This document shows positions 6,246 through 7,018 of a stretch of 7,018 nucleotides of DNA, piece by piece. The position numbers and the translations under genes are program-made. The notes under the pieces are model-generated. The model made no database searches. It was not told where the DNA came from and saw only the letters and a list, made by a program, of their open reading frames with translations. Source of the stretch: an uncultured Lachnospiraceae bacterium (GTDB lineage Bacteria; Bacillota; Clostridia; Lachnospirales; Lachnospiraceae); contig CALAEX010000138.1 in NCBI GenBank assembly GCA_937891165.1, positions 1-7,018 on the forward strand, given 5' to 3'. The first letter of the stretch is position 1; each line of letters opens with the position of its first letter.

Positions 6246-6386
6246 TAATTTTGTGTCTCTGACTTTGCATCTTATTCCTGAGGTCGGGTGTGGGCAGAGC
6301 CCACAAGTACTTGTAAATACTAAATATTTAAGCATTTTTCCATTTGAAGAATAACAGGATATTAAATCTCTAAAGACACAAAATTA
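6246..6386. repeat. 141-bp segment bounded by 13-bp perfect inverted repeats
   Basis: TAATTTTGTGTCT (6246-6258) and AGACACAAAATTA (6374-6386) are exact reverse complements. The outermost bases are TA on each side. Inside lie a GC-rich hairpin (6289-6305) and the palindrome CAAGTACTTG (6304-6313). There is no coding sequence. It could be a miniature inverted-repeat element with TA flanks, an origin of transfer, or a long-stem terminator region for the gene ending at 6388. Confidence 0.5.
6289..6305. repeat. GC-rich hairpin TGTGGGC-AGA-GCCCACA
   Basis: A perfect 7-bp stem with a 3-base loop, immediately followed by the overlapping palindrome CAAGTACTTG (6304-6313). It is the most GC-rich spot in the gene-free stretch and sits between the long inverted repeats. 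It resembles the kind of arm found beside relaxase nick sites, though no known nick sequence can be assigned with confidence. Confidence 0.45.
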
Positions 6387-6387
6387 T

Positions 6388-6981
6388 TTACAGTCTCCAT
6401 GAGTTTGCTTTTACTTGTTCCATTTGTTCTAATAGAGTGAGATATTTTTGTTGGTACTTATCAATTTCTGTTTGTTGATGTTCTTTAAGTTCTTGTATTT
6501 GTTTTTGGTGTTGCTTTTCAAGTTCCAATACTGTTTTATCTAACTTAATCTGCTCTTGCTCTTTCATATGCTCTAAGACTTCATTTTCGTGCTTTTGTAT
6601 TTGGGTTATGTTTTGTTCATATTTTGTTTTTTCGTAGCTAAAATTGGATTTTAGGCTTTTATAGGTATTTTCTAATTTATCATATTCTTTCTTTAGACTA
6701 TCCAACTCTTGACGAATTTCTTTGAGTTGTTCTATATCTGTATTCATCTGTTCTACTTTTGTCTTTAAATCATTACAAGCTGATGTCAATGCTTTATTTA
6801 AGTTGTCTTTATCCATTAACATATCTTGCATAGCGTTTATTTTAGAGTTATATTCTGTATTTAGTTGTTCGATATCTTGCTTTAGGTCTTCATTTTCGTC
6901 TGCGTGTGCCTTTGCCCTTGTTGTAGCTTCGTCTTTTAGTTGTTTCGCTACGGTAAGTTTTTCTTGTATACTAGGAAAGTT
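6388..6981 (-). pseudogene. Coiled-coil protein, 5'-truncated remnant or partial gene
   Basis: The minus frame is open from 6981 to TAA at 6388-6390 (197 codons) and encodes an almost purely helical, Glu/Lys/Gln-rich coiled coil, e.g. IEQLNTEYNSK, LKEIRQELDSLKKEYDKLE and EKQHQKQIQELKEHQQ. The only ATG, at 6831, would give 147 residues but has no Shine-Dalgarno sequence, and the 50 codons before it have the same coiled-coil character (LTVAKQLKDEATTRAKAHADENEDLKQ). So the ATG is probably internal and the true N-terminus is missing. The frame closes at TAG 6982-6984, at the edge of a 14-bp palindrome. Long coiled-coil tails like this occur in plasmid MobV-type relaxases, KfrA-like proteins and other plasmid maintenance proteins; the DNA-binding or catalytic head that would decide is absent. 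A frameshift near 6982 is another explanation. Confidence 0.6.
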
Positions 6982-6982
6982 C

Positions 6983-7014
6983 TATTTTGACCAAACATGA
7001 GTTTGGTCAAAATA
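6983..7014. repeat. 14-bp perfect palindrome with 4-base centre
   Basis: TATTTTGACCAAAC (6983-6996), centre ATGA, GTTTGGTCAAAATA (7001-7014). Both strands end in A-rich, not T-rich, tails, so it is not an intrinsic terminator. The symmetry suits an operator or recombinase site. It abuts the point where the coiled-coil coding signal stops. Confidence 0.65.
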
Positions 7015-7018
7015 TGAA

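Larger units (their letters stand above)
5861..6387. other. Gene-free stretch rich in inverted repeats
   Basis: I see no open frame with a credible start here. The stretch holds three separate inverted-repeat structures (5952-6044, 6131-6170, 6246-6386), described separately. A short symmetric element, TTGATA/TATCAA, occurs near 6080-6096. The remainder is AT-rich and featureless to me. Confidence 0.6.

Noticed and set aside
6236..6258. TAGTGTATTTAAT as a MobV-type nick site
   Set aside because: Only a partial match to the pMV158-type TAGTGTGTTA core, and no relaxase gene is visible to support it.
6722..7000. 92-codon plus-strand frame rich in Ser, Phe and Cys
   Set aside because: It is the complement of Glu/Lys-rich coiled-coil coding sequence, which routinely gives such Ser/Phe/Cys-rich antisense frames.

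Overview
AT-rich window (roughly 30% G+C by eye) with Shine-Dalgarno sites of the AGGAG/GGAG type and a low-GC Firmicutes codon style. It reads as part of a theta-replicating, probably transferable plasmid or plasmid-like element, most likely from a gut-type Clostridia/Lachnospiraceae-like host. The host is inferred from composition and gene families; no chromosomal marker is present.

Layout. 84-2591 (+): a type IV coupling protein (VirD4/TraG-type DNA-transfer ATPase) whose single reading frame is cut by one in-frame amber codon at 1074-1076, between Walker A and Walker B. 2628-3533 (+): a 301-residue protein, probably of the replication-relaxation type, 36 bases downstream and likely in the same operon. 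3534-4056: the replication origin. It has an AT-rich stretch with a tandem decamer, six iterons built on TGGGGAGTTTTAGTGCGA, and a 13-bp inverted repeat carrying the iteron core in both orientations over a good promoter. 4057-4953 (+): the Rep_3/RepB-type initiator that should bind those iterons and repress its own promoter. 5038-5075: a bidirectional terminator separating repB from a convergent gene. 5084-5794 (-): a 236-residue protein I do not recognise, with its own promoter and ribosome binding site. 5795-6387: about 590 bases without a gene but rich in inverted repeats (5952-6044, 6131-6170, 6246-6386). 6388-6981 (-): the 3' part of a coiled-coil protein gene with no credible start. Its coding signal ends at 6981, next to a 14-bp perfect palindrome at 6983-7014.

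How the parts fit. Initiator, iterons and operator form a complete self-regulated replicon. The coupling protein and its wHTH partner point to conjugation or mobilization, but no complete relaxase is visible and the coupling ATPase looks nonfunctional unless the amber codon is suppressed. I found no clear sign of a wholly new system. The points most worth a second look are the amber-split ATPase, the helically phased iterons, the palindrome at the broken coiled-coil gene, the 141-bp element with 13-bp terminal inverted repeats, and the nested hairpin region.
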